Part shown: positions 25,936 through 34,944 of the stretch, one piece after another
Numbering within the stretch: the first letter of the stretch is position 1
Layout of the letters: each line of letters begins with the position of its first letter
Assembly: GCF_900187265.1 (NCBI RefSeq)
Contig: NZ_LT906450.1
Coordinates: 5,199,444-5,263,443 of the forward strand
Direction of reading: 5' to 3'
DNA: 64,000 nt
Source: Rhodococcus rhodochrous
GTDB lineage: Bacteria > Actinomycetota > Actinomycetes > Mycobacteriales > Mycobacteriaceae
Position numbers and translations under genes: made by a program
The notes under the pieces: generated by a model
Seen by the model: only the letters and a program-made list of their open reading frames with translations
Databases searched by the model: none
What the model was told of the DNA's origin: nothing

Positions 25936-27105
25936 TCACAGTCCGAGAATCGAGGAAGCGATGATCGAACGCTGAACCTCGTTCGACCCGCCGTAGATGG
26001 TGACCTTGCGGTTGTTGAGGTAGGTCGGCATCGTCAGCCGCGCCCAGTCGGGCGAGTCGATGTCGGCCTCGCCGGCGGGCAGCGAATCGGGGCCGGCGAT
26101 GTCGACGAGCAGTTCGGTCGCGGCCTGCTGGAGCTCGGAGCCGCGCATCTTGAGCAGCGACGATGCCGGGTTGGGCTTGCCGTCGGCCGAGCCGGCGACG
26201 ACGCGCAGCTGGGTGAGCTCGAGAGCGAGCAGCTCGTTCTCGAGTTCGGCCAGGCGTGCCGCGAAGATCGGGTCGTCGAGCAGCGAGCCGCTGCCGTAGC
26301 GGGTCTCGGCCGCGAGGGACTTCGCCCGCGCGAGCTTGACCTTGGTGGCGCCGACCCGGGCGATGCCGGTGCGCTCGTTGCCGAGCAGGAACTTCGCCTG
26401 CGTCCAGCCGGTGTTCTCCTCGCCGACGAGGTTCTCGGCGGGAACGCGCACGTCCTCGAAGAAGACCTCGTTGACCTCGTAGCCACCGTCGATCAGCTTG
26501 ATCGGACGGCGGGTGACGCCCGGGGTGTCCATCGGGAAGAGCAGCATCGAGATGCCGGCCTGCTTCTTCGCGTTCGGATCGGTGCGGACGAGGCAGAAGA
26601 TCCAGTCGGCGTGCTGCGCGAGCGTCGTCCACGTCTTCTGCCCGTTGACGATGTAGTCGTCACCGTCGCGGACGGCGCGGGTCTTGAGGGACGCGAGGTC
26701 GGAGCCGGCCTCGGGCTCGGAGAAGCCCTGGCACCACCAGATGTCGAGGTTGGCGGTGGCGGGGAGGAAGCGTTCCTTCATCTCCTGCGAGCCGAACTGC
26801 GCGATGACCGGACCGATCATGGATGCGTTGAACGGCAGCGGGTCGGGCACCGAGGCGAGCTGCAACTCGCTGAGCCAGATGTTGCGCTGCATCGGCGTCC
26901 AGTCCTGACCGCCCCATTCGACGGGCCAGTTGGGAACGGCGAGGCCGCGCGAATGCAGGATGCGCTGAACGGCGACGTAGTCGTCCTTGCCCAGCGGGGT
27001 GCCGGAGGCGGTCTTCGCACGCACTTCGGCAGGGATCTCGGTGGTGAAGAAGGTGCGCAGTTCGTCGCGGAACGCACGCTCCTCCTCGGTGAGCTTCAGG
27101 TTCAT
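25936..27105 (-). CDS. Acyl-CoA dehydrogenase, large/alpha-type subunit
   Basis: 389 residues. FAD and substrate blocks include WWCQGFSEPEAGSDLASLKT, NGQKTWTTLAQHADWIFCLV and a C-terminal IYGGSNEVQRSIIA. In medium-chain ACADs the equivalent of the Gly in YGGS is the catalytic Glu, so the base must come from elsewhere, as in heteromeric ACADs. It resembles proteins annotated as pimeloyl-CoA dehydrogenase large subunit. ATG at 27105 is first in the operon; a TetR gene is divergent 102 bp away with an operator-like repeat between. Confidence 0.9.
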   Translation of the reverse strand: MNLKLTEEERAFRDELRTFFTTEIPAEVRAKTASGTPLGKDDYVAVQRILHSRGLAVPNWPVEWGGQDWTPMQRNIWLSELQLASVPDPLPFNASMIGPVIAQFGSQEMKERFLPATANLDIWWCQGFSEPEAGSDLASLKTRAVRDGDDYIVNGQKTWTTLAQHADWIFCLVRTDPNAKKQAGISMLLFPMDTPGVTRRPIKLIDGGYEVNEVFFEDVRVPAENLVGEENTGWTQAKFLLGNERTGIARVGATKVKLARAKSLAAETRYGSGSLLDDPIFAARLAELENELLALELTQLRVVAGSADGKPNPASSLLKMRGSELQQAATELLVDIAGPDSLPAGEADIDSPDWARLTMPTYLNNRKVTIYGGSNEVQRSIIASSILGL

Positions 27106-27156
27106 GGAGGGGCCTTCCAGGGATGCCGGCGCCGTAGCGCTTCTCGCGATTCCAAA

Positions 27157-27174
27157 CTAACCTTACATTGTTAG
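27157..27174. promoter_or_regulatory. Candidate TetR operator
   Basis: Inverted repeat CTAAC-N8-GTTAG in the gap between the acyl-CoA dehydrogenase operon and the divergent tetR gene, 34 bp before the tetR start. This arrangement is typical of TetR operators that repress both directions. Confidence 0.55.
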
Positions 27175-27207
27175 CTCGTCCAGGCCGGGCCGGAAGGAGG
27201 ACGACGG

Positions 27208-27834
27208 ATGGCGCGTCCGCGCACGCCGCTGCTCAGCCGTGAACTCATCCGCGACGTCACGCTACGACTCGTCGACGAGCACGGCCTCGACGCCGTATCG
27301 ATGCGTCGGATCGCCGCCGAACTGGGTGTTCGCGCCCCGTCGCTGTACAGCCACTACGCCACCAAGGAAGAACTGCTCGACGACATCGCCGACGCCATCG
27401 GCGAATCGGTCGACGTCAGCGGGTTCGCCGAGAACGACTGGCAGGAAGCGCTCCGACGCTGGGCCCGCACCTACCGCGACGCGCTCGCCGCACACCCGAA
27501 CATGGTTCCCTTCCTCGCGTCGAGCCCCGGCACCCGGCCCGTCTCCCTCCAGGCGTCCGATGCCATCCATGGCGGCCTCACCCGCGCCGGCTGGCCGCCC
27601 CGCTTCGCGACGATGATCGGCGCCTCGATCAAGTACATCGTCATCGGTTCCGCGATCACCTCGTTCGCGGGCGGATTCGACGATCACATCGACACCTACA
27701 ACGAGCGGTATCCGCATCTGTCGCAGGCGCATCGGCTCCGCGAGTACGCGGCCGAGATCGACGCCGAGAGCTTCGACCTCGTTCTCGAGTCCTTCCTGCG
27801 GGAACTCGGGCGACGATACGAGATGTTGCCTTAA
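27208..27834 (+). CDS. TetR/AcrR family regulator
   Basis: 208 residues. The helix-turn-helix is SMRRIAAELGVRAPSLYSHY (about 31-50). The C-terminal domain resembles the TetR_C type, with ARTYRDALAAHPNMVPFLAS. ATG at 27208 has GGAAGGAGG upstream. It is divergent from the two-subunit acyl-CoA dehydrogenase and probably represses it. The LLM oxidoreductase gene starts 10 nt downstream and is likely co-transcribed. Confidence 0.9.
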   Translation: MARPRTPLLSRELIRDVTLRLVDEHGLDAVSMRRIAAELGVRAPSLYSHYATKEELLDDIADAIGESVDVSGFAENDWQEALRRWARTYRDALAAHPNMVPFLASSPGTRPVSLQASDAIHGGLTRAGWPPRFATMIGASIKYIVIGSAITSFAGGFDDHIDTYNERYPHLSQAHRLREYAAEIDAESFDLVLESFLRELGRRYEMLP

Positions 27835-27844
27835 CGTGGACTCC

Positions 27845-28639
27845 ATGACGCGCCCCATTCGCATCGGACTCCAACTACAGCCCCAGCAGCAACCCGACTA
27901 CGGCGTCATCCGCGACACCGTGCTCCGCGCCGAGGACGCAGGCGCCGACATCGTGTTCAACTGGGACCACTTCTACCCGCTCTACGGCGACCCCGACGGC
28001 GCCCACTTCGAGTGCTGGACGATGCTCGGCGCCTGGGCGGAGCAGACCGAGCGTGTGGAGATCGGCGCACTGGTCACCGGCGGCGGCTACCGCAATCCCG
28101 ACCTGCTCGCCGATATGGCCCGCACCGTCGACCACATCAGCGGCGGCCGCCTCATCCTCGGCATCGGCTCGGGCTGGTTCGAACGGGACTACGACGAGTA
28201 CGGCTACGAATTCGGCACCAAGGGTTCCCGCCTCGACCTGCTCGCCGAGTACATGCCCCGCATCGTGAACCGTCTCGGCAAGCTGAACCCGCAGCCCACC
28301 CGGCACATACCCATCCTCATCGGTGGCGGCGGCCCGAAGAAGACGCTGCCGATGGTCGCGAAGTACGCCGACATCTGGCACAGTTTCGGCGAGATGGAGA
28401 CCCACGCCGAGAAGTCCGAGATCCTCGCGCAGCGCTGCGCCGAGGCCGGTCGTCGCCCCGAGGACATCGAGCGGTCCACCTCCTGGCCCGGCGCCGAGGC
28501 GGCCCCGTCCTACGTCGAACTGGGGATCACGCAGTTCACGGTGGGTGTCGGCGGTCCCGACTACGACCTCACCGAACTGCGGGAAGCCATCGCGTGGCGC
28601 GACGACAACTCCGCACCCCCACTGACGGGCCTGAGCTGA
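27845..28639 (+). CDS. LLM-class F420-dependent oxidoreductase
   Basis: Luciferase-like TIM-barrel oxidoreductase, 264 residues. Conserved blocks are FNWDHFYPLYGD near 37, VEIGALVTGGGYRNPDLLAD, LILGIGSGWFERDYDEYGYE and HIPILIGGGGPKKTLPMVAK. The GIGSGW(F)ER motif is typical of mycobacterial/rhodococcal F420-dependent members. Hydride transfer from F420H2 is assumed. ATG at 27845 is preferred; GTG at 27836 is in frame. It directly follows the tetR gene. Confidence 0.88.
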   Translation: MTRPIRIGLQLQPQQQPDYGVIRDTVLRAEDAGADIVFNWDHFYPLYGDPDGAHFECWTMLGAWAEQTERVEIGALVTGGGYRNPDLLADMARTVDHISGGRLILGIGSGWFERDYDEYGYEFGTKGSRLDLLAEYMPRIVNRLGKLNPQPTRHIPILIGGGGPKKTLPMVAKYADIWHSFGEMETHAEKSEILAQRCAEAGRRPEDIERSTSWPGAEAAPSYVELGITQFTVGVGGPDYDLTELREAIAWRDDNSAPPLTGLS

Positions 28640-28668
28640 GCACAGCACGTCGGTAGCATCGGTGGTGC

Positions 28669-29895
28669 ATGTCGAACGCACCTTGGCTACCGCCCTGCAC
28701 CGCCGACGACTGGGACGACGGCCGTCGGCGGCGACGTCTCCGCGACACCCGCACCGGTCATCACTGGGTGCGGTTCGGCCGGCTCCGACGAGCCCTCGCA
28801 CGGACGGCCGTCGCGGCGCTCCCACTCGTCGCCCTGTTCACGCAGTACTGGGCGTGGGACGTCGCGCCGGTCCGTGAGCGACTCGCCCTCACCCAGCCGC
28901 AGATCCATCCGATCCACGACGCGGCGTCGCGGGAAGACCGCGACACGGCGGTCGTCGACCTGGTGGGTCTGGGCAACCTCGACGCGACCGAGACCGCCGC
29001 GGCACTGCCCGCACTGAGCGAACTCGGGCAGGTATGGGCGGTCGAGTACGACAACAGCGGTCTCGACACCGCCGTCGTCAGCCGCCTGATCCACGAACGT
29101 GCGGCGTGGTCGGGAATCGAGAACGTCGTGCTCACCGGGCACAGCATGGGCGGCATCATCGCCCTCGAGGTCGCCCAGCATCTGTACCAGGACACCGATC
29201 TCGAGGTGACCGGCGTGATCCTCGACTGCACGCCGCTCGATCTGCACGCCGTGCGGGCCGACGCGCGCAGCGCCGGTGAGGACCTGTTGCGCTGGATCGG
29301 CTGGCTGCCCGGCGCTCGGGAGAGCCGCAGCATGCGGATGCTCGTCGAGGTCGTCGCCCGCATGGACCGTTTCGTGCTCCCCTCGGAGCGGTGGTACCGG
29401 CGCATCGACACCGAAGAGTTGCGCGACGTCGCGGTCGAGGTGCTCAACGACAAGATCTTCTCGACCGACGCCGCAAGCAACGGATTGATCGAATCGCAGT
29501 TCCGGGCGATCGTCGCATCCGGTGCAATCGACAACCTGCGGGCGCTCGCCGACGAACGCGACGACAAGATCCGTCCCGCCGTGGTGTTCCTCCGGCCACG
29601 GAACACACTGTTCGACAACGTCGTCGACGTCGAGTACAGTCACCGGATCCTGATCGACCAGTCCGGCGGTGTCGACGGCACGCTACTGGTGTCGAAGCTC
29701 GACCGCACCGGCCACGCCAATCCCATCCAGGCTCCCGCCGAATACAACACGGCGATCACGAACCGGGTGGTGCCGTTCGTCGACGGCAGGCCCGGCGAGG
29801 GCGAGGACGAGCAGTCGCGGGACGAGGAGTTCTCCGATCTCGACCGTCCCGGTGTCCGGCCGATCGTGGATCTCGACCGCATCGCCCCGGGCTGA
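28669..29895 (+). CDS. Alpha/beta hydrolase, membrane-anchored
   Basis: 408 residues. A basic N-terminus (RRRRRLRDTRTG) is followed by one membrane segment at about 43-60. A lipase-like domain follows, with nucleophile elbow GHSMGG (157-162, Ser159) and a likely catalytic His in DRTGHANP near 348. This topology puts the hydrolase outside the membrane. The last 40 residues are acidic and Asp/Glu-rich. The substrate is unknown. About 30 bp after the LLM gene, with no terminator seen. Confidence 0.82.
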   Translation: MSNAPWLPPCTADDWDDGRRRRRLRDTRTGHHWVRFGRLRRALARTAVAALPLVALFTQYWAWDVAPVRERLALTQPQIHPIHDAASREDRDTAVVDLVGLGNLDATETAAALPALSELGQVWAVEYDNSGLDTAVVSRLIHERAAWSGIENVVLTGHSMGGIIALEVAQHLYQDTDLEVTGVILDCTPLDLHAVRADARSAGEDLLRWIGWLPGARESRSMRMLVEVVARMDRFVLPSERWYRRIDTEELRDVAVEVLNDKIFSTDAASNGLIESQFRAIVASGAIDNLRALADERDDKIRPAVVFLRPRNTLFDNVVDVEYSHRILIDQSGGVDGTLLVSKLDRTGHANPIQAPAEYNTAITNRVVPFVDGRPGEGEDEQSRDEEFSDLDRPGVRPIVDLDRIAPG

Positions 29896-29947
29896 CCTCG
29901 ATCCGTTCTGTGACCGCCGTCTCACGGCAGCCGAATGCTCATCGGGT

Positions 29948-29966
29948 GTTCACCTTCTCGTTCCGT
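29948..29966 (+). promoter_or_regulatory. Possible PHO box half-sites before the phoX-like gene
   Basis: GTTCACC and GTTCCGT recur 12 bp apart in the 128-bp gap before the PhoX-family gene. Actinobacterial PHO boxes are direct GTTCACC-like repeats with an 11-bp period, so spacing and the second unit are imperfect. The phosphatase context is the main reason to list it. Confidence 0.25.
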
Positions 29967-30023
29967 CCGACTCGCCTGACGCTCCTACGGTTCCGGCGTC
30001 GAACCGATTCCGAGGAGATCGTT

Positions 30024-32102
30024 GTGGCCCGTAGAGTCCTGCCCCTGTTCGTCACGCACGACGGCATATCGTCGCGCTCGAACATCACGTGCAAGTACAA
30101 GTGCGGGGACGCCTGTTCGCATGCCGTCCCGAACACCTCCCGCGGTGAATATTTCGGCGACATCGTGCGCGCTGCCGTCTCGCGTCGCGGGGTCCTGCGG
30201 GGCGGTGCCTCGGCCGTACTCGCCGTCGGCGCCGGTGGCGTCCTGACGGCCTGTGCTGACGATTCCGCCGCGGCCGCCGGCAGTGACACCGCGGCGGCCG
30301 GTGATCTCGGTCCGGTGCCCGACGGCACGAACTTCACGGCGGTCGCACCGAACACCGATGACGCGGTGACGGTTCCGGAGGGATACGAGAACGACGTCGT
30401 CATCCGCTGGGGCGATCCGGTACTGCCCGATGCACCGGCCTTCGACATCGGCAACCAGACGGCGACCGCGCAGGAGAAGCAGTTCGGGTTCAACAACGAC
30501 TTCGCCGGTCTGCTCCCGGTGGACGGCCGACCCGACACCTACCTGCTCGTCGTCAATCACGAATACACCACCGAACCCTTCATGTTCGCCGACTACGACC
30601 CGGACGACCCCACCGAGGAACAGGTGCGCATCGGCATCGCCGGCCACGGACTGTCGGTCGTCCAGGTGAAGGGCGAACCCGGGACCGGCCGACTGACACC
30701 GGAATTCGGCGAGTACAACCGTCGTATCACCGGAACCACCGAGCTCCTCCTCGCCGGCCCGGCCGCGGGCAGCGACCTGCTGAAGACCACGGCCGACCCG
30801 ACGGGCACGCGGGTCGCGGGAACGTTCAACAACTGCGCCGGCGGGCTCACCCCGTGGGGCACCGTGCTGTCGGGCGAGGAGAATTTCGACCAGTACTTCG
30901 CCAACGCCGAGAGTGTGACCGACCCGGTCGTCGCCGAGCGTCTCGCCCGGTACGGACTCGAGGGCGCGGACACCGAACGGAAGTGGGAACGGTTCGACAA
31001 CCGATTCGACATCGCCGCGGAACCCAACGAGGTCAACCGGTTCGGATGGATCGTCGAGATCGATCCGTGGGATCCGAACTCGGTGCCCGTCAAGCACACC
31101 GCGCTGGGGCGGTTCAAGCACGAAGCGGCCACCGTCCACATCACCGGCGACGGCACCGTCGTGTCCTACAGCGGCGATGACGAACGCTTCGACTACATGT
31201 ACAAGTTCGTCTCGTCGCGGAAGATGCAGCCCGGGAACTCACGAGCGGCGATGCGGCACAACATGACCCTGCTCGATGCGGGAACACTGTACGTCGCGAA
31301 GCTCAGCGGCGACCATCCGGACGAGATCGACGGCTCCGGAAGGCTTCCCGAGGCCGACGAGTTCCGAGGCAGTGGCGAGTGGATCCCGCTGCTGCGCGCG
31401 AACGAGGACGGCAGCGCCGAGTCGCTGGTCGACGGCATGAGCGCCGAGGAGGTCGCGGTGTTCACCCGGCTCGCGGGCGACAGGGTGGGCGCGACGAAGA
31501 TGGATCGTCCCGAGGACTTCGAACCGAATCCGGTGACCGGCAAGGTCTATGTCGCACTCACCAACAACACCAAGCGCGGCGTCGACGGTGCCGCGCCGGC
31601 CGACGAGGCGAATCCGCGCGAGAACAACAAGAACGGTCAGGTCCTCGAGATCGACGACGACCACGCGGGTACGTCCTTCACGTGGACGCTGCTGCTCGTG
31701 TGCGGGGATCCGAACGAGGCCGACACCTACTTCGGCGGCTTCGACAAGTCGCAGGTCAGCCCGATCTCGTGCCCCGACAACCTGGCCTTCGATTCGTACG
31801 GCAACCTGTGGATCTCGACCGACGGCAACGCACTCGGTTCCAACGACGGGCTGTTCAGCGTCGTCCTCGACGGACCGCGCCGCGGTGAGACGAAGCAGTT
31901 CCTCACCGTGCCGATCGGTGCCGAGACGTGCGGCCCGATCGTGCAGGACGGGCGGGTCGTGGTGTGCGTGCAGCATCCCGGGGAGACGGACGACGCGTCG
32001 TGGGCGTCGCCGGCCTCGCACTGGCCCGACGGAGGTGACTCCCAGCCGCGTCCCGCCGTGGTCGCCGCATGGAAGTCGGACGGCGGACGCATCGGGGTCT
32101 GA
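30024..32102 (+). CDS. PhoX family phosphatase-like protein, Tat-exported lipoprotein
   Basis: 692 residues, DUF839/PhoX type, a calcium/iron-dependent extracellular phosphatase family. A conserved 50-residue leader (ITCKYKCGDACSHAVPN) precedes the twin-arginine signal SRRGVLRGGASAVLAV, and a lipobox LTAC ends it. The mature domain contains CAGGLTPWGTVLSGEENFDQ, YKFVS, and TKMDRPEDFEPNPVTGKVYV with SPISCPDNLAFDSYGNLWIS, all PhoX hallmarks. GTG at 30024 has GAGGAG upstream. A hairpin terminator follows its stop. It likely scavenges phosphate from organic esters under phosphate limitation. Confidence 0.9.
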   Translation: MARRVLPLFVTHDGISSRSNITCKYKCGDACSHAVPNTSRGEYFGDIVRAAVSRRGVLRGGASAVLAVGAGGVLTACADDSAAAAGSDTAAAGDLGPVPDGTNFTAVAPNTDDAVTVPEGYENDVVIRWGDPVLPDAPAFDIGNQTATAQEKQFGFNNDFAGLLPVDGRPDTYLLVVNHEYTTEPFMFADYDPDDPTEEQVRIGIAGHGLSVVQVKGEPGTGRLTPEFGEYNRRITGTTELLLAGPAAGSDLLKTTADPTGTRVAGTFNNCAGGLTPWGTVLSGEENFDQYFANAESVTDPVVAERLARYGLEGADTERKWERFDNRFDIAAEPNEVNRFGWIVEIDPWDPNSVPVKHTALGRFKHEAATVHITGDGTVVSYSGDDERFDYMYKFVSSRKMQPGNSRAAMRHNMTLLDAGTLYVAKLSGDHPDEIDGSGRLPEADEFRGSGEWIPLLRANEDGSAESLVDGMSAEEVAVFTRLAGDRVGATKMDRPEDFEPNPVTGKVYVALTNNTKRGVDGAAPADEANPRENNKNGQVLEIDDDHAGTSFTWTLLLVCGDPNEADTYFGGFDKSQVSPISCPDNLAFDSYGNLWISTDGNALGSNDGLFSVVLDGPRRGETKQFLTVPIGAETCGPIVQDGRVVVCVQHPGETDDASWASPASHWPDGGDSQPRPAVVAAWKSDGGRIGV

Positions 32103-32107
32103 CACCT

Positions 32108-32149
32108 CGTGCGTGGTTCCGGTGGCGCTCGCTACCGGGACCACGCACG
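32108..32149. terminator. Bidirectional hairpin terminator
   Basis: Arms CGTGCGTGGTTCCGGT and ACCGGGACCACGCACG pair over 16 positions with one G-T wobble, around a 10-nt loop. It lies between the convergent ends of the PhoX-like gene and the GH63 gene. Confidence 0.85.
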
Positions 32150-32151
32150 GT

Positions 32152-33489
32152 TCATCCGAGCCAGTCCAATACCGCTGCGGCGGTCCACGACTGCTGCATA
32201 CTGCCGAGCGGGTCGCCGGTGAACGGCTCGTAGTACTCGGCGAAGGTGCCGTCACTCGCCTGCCGGAGCCCTTCCGCGCGAAGCACGTTCGCGCGTTCCG
32301 CCCAGCCGCGGCGCGCGAACGCCCACGAGAACAGCCACGTCATCACGGGCCACACCGGCCCGCGCCAGTACTCACGGGGACGGAAGTCGCCCGAGACGGG
32401 GGAGGTCGACGGCGGTACCGCATAGCGGAGATCCGGGTGCCCGCAGAACTTCGGTCCTTCGAAGGTGCGCAGCAAGGCGCGCTCGGCCTGCCGGTCGAGA
32501 CCGCCGCACAGCAACGGCGCGAACATCGCGAGGGTGTCGGTGGCGACCCACTTCCCGCTGCGCAGATCGAAATCCTTCGCCGCGCCCGTGCGCGGATCGG
32601 TCGTGGCGATCACGCCCTTCCGGAACCGCTCGGACCACGAATACAGCTCACGCACATCCGCATTGGGCCGGGAATGTTCCTCACCGATGGTCGCGAGCAC
32701 CTCGCACGAGAGCGAGAACACCGCACTGACGAAGACGTCCTCCACGGCGAAGCTCATGGCCTTCGCGAGCACGTCGTCCTCGTAACGCGCCGTCTTCATC
32801 TCCTCGAGCAGCCACAGATAGCGCGCGTATTCACGATCGCTGGGCCGCTGGGTGGCGTCGGCGACGTGCTCGAGATCCTCACGATGGAAGGGTGGCACCG
32901 GACCGGCGACGACGTTGGCGTACGCCGCATCCCAGCGCGGGGAGTTGTCCATCCCCGACTCCCACCCGTGGTACAGCGCGATGCGGCCGTTACCGTCGAG
33001 ATCGCGCGCGTGGGCGAGCCAGCGGTGCCAGCGCACCAGATCCGCCCACCGGCGATCCAGGAACTCCTCGGCGACAGCACGTGTCGAACGACCGTGCCGC
33101 CGTGAATGCTCGAGGATGCGCTGCACGGCGATGGCGTGCACGGGGGGCTGCGTGATGCCCGAGGTCTGCACCTGGGCCGGTGCGTGCGCGGCCAGTTCGG
33201 ACACCGCCCAGCGTGCCGGGCCGGGAAAGTAGCCGTCGACACCGTTGGCGAAGACGATGTGCGGGATCATCCCGTTCTTCCACTGCGCCGAGAGCAGGGT
33301 GTCGAGTTCGACCACCGCCCGTTCGACGCTCAGCGGCGCGAGCCCCACGGCGACGAACGCCGCATCCCAACTCCACATGTGTGGATAAAGCTTGGGAGCG
33401 GCACTCGTCATGGTGCCCAGGTCGTTCCCACGCAACAGGTACGCCGCGCGCGCGGCGAGCTGTGTCGGCGTGAATCCTCGGTCCGGCAT
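32152..33489 (-). CDS. ggh: Glucosylglycerate hydrolase (GH63)
   Basis: Hydrolyses glucosylglycerate (and possibly mannosylglycerate), a compatible solute stored under nitrogen limitation in mycobacteria. 445 residues, close to the length known for mycobacterial GgH. The (alpha/alpha)6-barrel motifs are YPHMWSWDAAFVAVGL, YHGWESGMDNSPRWD (catalytic Asp region), REYWRGPVWPVMTW and EYYEPFTGDPLGSMQQSW. I chose ATG at 33489 because it gives the family length; an upstream extension to 33555 is possible but unconserved. No glucosylglycerate synthesis genes are in the window. Confidence 0.88.
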   Translation of the reverse strand: MPDRGFTPTQLAARAAYLLRGNDLGTMTSAAPKLYPHMWSWDAAFVAVGLAPLSVERAVVELDTLLSAQWKNGMIPHIVFANGVDGYFPGPARWAVSELAAHAPAQVQTSGITQPPVHAIAVQRILEHSRRHGRSTRAVAEEFLDRRWADLVRWHRWLAHARDLDGNGRIALYHGWESGMDNSPRWDAAYANVVAGPVPPFHREDLEHVADATQRPSDREYARYLWLLEEMKTARYEDDVLAKAMSFAVEDVFVSAVFSLSCEVLATIGEEHSRPNADVRELYSWSERFRKGVIATTDPRTGAAKDFDLRSGKWVATDTLAMFAPLLCGGLDRQAERALLRTFEGPKFCGHPDLRYAVPPSTSPVSGDFRPREYWRGPVWPVMTWLFSWAFARRGWAERANVLRAEGLRQASDGTFAEYYEPFTGDPLGSMQQSWTAAAVLDWLG

Positions 33490-33542
33490 GGCCCCATTCT
33501 CTGTCCTGCGGACGGATCCGCACGACGAGGGCCGCAGCTGTA

Positions 33543-33573
33543 ACAGCGCCGACACATTTCGTGCCGGCGCTGT
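33543..33573. terminator. Hairpin terminator
   Basis: Arms ACAGCGCCG and CGGCGCTGT, with an inner CAC/GTG pair around an ATTTC loop, 36 bp beyond the stop of the SsuD-like gene on the minus strand. Confidence 0.7.
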
Positions 33574-33608
33574 GTCGAGCTGTGCTGTATCGAATTGTCA
33601 GGGGAGCG

Positions 33609-34778
33609 TCAGTGAGCCGCGGGCAGGAAGGCCGTCGAACCCGACAGGTCGCCCGAGCGGACGGAGGCCGGCGCGAGCAGGCCGCGACGCTCGAGGATCG
33701 GGCGGACGCCCTCACCGAAGCGGTAGGCCTCCTCGAGATGCGGGTAGCCCGACAGCACGAAGTGGTCGAGACCGATCTCGGCGTACTCGGCGATGCGGTC
33801 GGCGACCTCCTCGTGGGAACCCACGAGCGCAGTGCCCGCGCCACCGCGGACGAGTCCGACGCCCGCCCACAGGTTGGGCGAGACCTCGAGGCTGCGGGCG
33901 TCCTTGCTCGCGGCGTAGGCGCTACCGCCGCCGTGCAACTCGACCATGCGGCGCTGGCCCTCGGAACCGGAGCGGGCCAGGCTCTGCTGGGCCTTCTCGA
34001 TCGTCGCGGGATCGAGCGCGGAGAGCAGGCGATCGGCCTCGGCCCACGCCTCCTCGGAAGTGTCGCGGCTGATGACGTGCAGGCGGATGCCGTAGTCGAG
34101 GGTGCGTCCCTGGATGTCGGCGAGTCCGCGGATCCACGCGATCTTGTCGGCGACGGCGGCCGGCGGCTCACCCCACGTGAGGTAGGTGTCGCAGAACTGC
34201 GACGCGACGGTGCCGGCAGCGGGGGAGGACCCGCCGAAGAAGAGCGGCGGCACCGGATCGGGGATGCGCTGGAGCTGGGCGTTCTCGACCTGGATGTACT
34301 CGCCCTTGAAGTCGACCGGGCCGTTGCCCGCCCACAGGCGCTTGATCACGTCGAGGTACTCGCCGCAGCGCGCGTAGCGCTGGTTCTTGTCGAGGAAGTC
34401 ACCGAAGGTTCGCTGTTCATGGTCCTCACCGCCGGTCACGACGTTGAGCAGCAGGCGTCCCTGCGACTGCCACTGGAAGGTCGCGGCCATCTGCGCGGCC
34501 AGCGTCGGGCTGATCAGCCCGGGGCGCAGCGCGACGAGGAACTTGAGGGTCTCGGTGGTGTCGATCAGCATCGCCGTCGTCAACCAGGCGTCCTCGCACC
34601 ACGCGCCGGTGGGGGTGAGGACCGATTCGAAGCCGCTCGACTCCGCGGCGGCGGCGATCTGGTTCAGATACCGCAGCGTCGCCGGACGATCGCCCGACAT
34701 CGAGCTGCCGTGGCCTCCTGCCATGAGGTTTCGCGAGTCGCCGTAGGTGGGCAGGAACCAGTGCATATGCAGAGACAA
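33609..34778 (-). CDS. SsuD-like FMNH2-dependent alkanesulfonate monooxygenase
   Basis: LLM-class flavin monooxygenase, 389 residues, likely releasing sulfite from organosulfonates. The SsuD hallmarks HWFLPTYGDSRNLMAGGHG, TPTGAWCEDAW, NVVTGGEDHEQ, PPLFFGGSSPAAG and LSGYPHLEEAYRFGEGVRP are all present. I chose TTG at 34778 because GAGGA lies 7-8 nt upstream and homologues carry two or three residues before the HWFLPT motif. ATG at 34766 has no ribosome site. It diverges from the symporter gene at 34945; a cognate flavin reductase is not adjacent. Confidence 0.9.
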   Translation of the reverse strand: MSLHMHWFLPTYGDSRNLMAGGHGSSMSGDRPATLRYLNQIAAAAESSGFESVLTPTGAWCEDAWLTTAMLIDTTETLKFLVALRPGLISPTLAAQMAATFQWQSQGRLLLNVVTGGEDHEQRTFGDFLDKNQRYARCGEYLDVIKRLWAGNGPVDFKGEYIQVENAQLQRIPDPVPPLFFGGSSPAAGTVASQFCDTYLTWGEPPAAVADKIAWIRGLADIQGRTLDYGIRLHVISRDTSEEAWAEADRLLSALDPATIEKAQQSLARSGSEGQRRMVELHGGGSAYAASKDARSLEVSPNLWAGVGLVRGGAGTALVGSHEEVADRIAEYAEIGLDHFVLSGYPHLEEAYRFGEGVRPILERRGLLAPASVRSGDLSGSTAFLPAAH

Positions 34779-34944
34779 GACGAAGTCCTCGAGTCGACGG
34801 CAGGCAATCGTGATGTCCAGGAGAACAGCCGTCGAGGGGGCCCGGAAACATTTGCAATCAGCATGATCGGAACCCGTGCGTGAATGTGTCGGACGTGGTT
34901 AGCGTCGCCGGGTTGCACGCTGTCCACCACCGGGAATCGAGTCC

